Shown: positions 63,896 through 64,000 of the stretch, piece by piece
How positions within the stretch are numbered: the stretch's first letter is position 1
How the letters are laid out: each line of letters starts with the position of its first letter
Origin: Nemania diffusa
Lineage: Eukaryota > Ascomycota > Sordariomycetes > Xylariales > Xylariaceae
Length of the DNA stretch: 64,000 nt
Direction of reading: 5' to 3'
Assembly: GCA_038501195.1 (NCBI GenBank)
Contig: JBBPUQ010000004.1
Span: forward strand, 1,054,001 to 1,118,000
Notes under the pieces: model-generated
Database searches by the model: none
What the model was told of the DNA's origin: nothing
The model's input: only the letters and a program-made list of their open reading frames with translations
Position numbers and translations under genes: made by a program

Positions 63896-64000
63896 GCTGA
63901 AGCTAAAGTAATGTAGATGTTACTACGCCGTTTATAGCCGAAGTGTTTTGCATGCTAGAACAATCTAGGGCGGGCCTCGACTTCAAACAAAGGATGTACC

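Overview
The window looks like nuclear DNA of a filamentous ascomycete (Pezizomycotina). Genes carry short introns (52-109 bp) with GT...AG ends and CTAAC/CTGAC-type branch sites. The gene families are typical of that group: LaeA/UMTA-like methyltransferase, FRE-type ferric reductase, fungal APH-like kinase, PD-(D/E)XK nuclease-like (DUF7924-type) protein and F-box/LRR protein. A large block has lost almost all its G and C, as repeat-induced point mutation (RIP) does. I cannot place the species.

Layout. 1-13443 is gene-poor euchromatin: the end of a protein with glycine/glutamine repeats (2-514), a TA-flanked DNA transposon with a hAT-type miniature element nested in it (2991-4660), a kinase gene with an apparent transposase-type DNA-binding N-terminus (6017-7111), a small conserved hypothetical gene (7664-8146, minus), an F-box pseudogene (8717-10008, minus) and a three-exon nuclease-like gene (11254-13003). 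13444-43844 is a 30.4-kb island bounded by inverted ends related to the small hAT element. Most of it is A/T with isolated G/C. Inside are paired direct repeats that I read as LTRs of at least three retrotransposons. The best (32848-38633) has 310-bp LTRs and a 5-bp CTATA target duplication, and sits inside an inverted copy of its own family. A 470-bp GC-normal insertion with 125-bp terminal direct repeats (31914-32383) escaped the mutation. The right end of the island is a GTAGG-rich minisatellite.

43845-64000 is again gene-bearing: a four-exon ferric reductase (46120-48012), a four-exon methyltransferase (49497-50577), an unknown tryptophan-rich protein (51673-52305, minus), a GC-rich peroxiredoxin-like gene (54221-54865), a two-exon Ulp1-type SUMO protease (56854-59605, minus) and the 3' part of a DUF4185-like gene (63145-63895, minus).

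The genes do not form an obvious pathway or cluster; they are single genes in a repeat-rich accessory-like region. The strongest biology is in the island: a layered record of nested insertions, RIP, and at least one insertion that seems to postdate RIP. Splice structures were worked out by eye from frame, splice consensus and family match; none is confirmed by transcripts.
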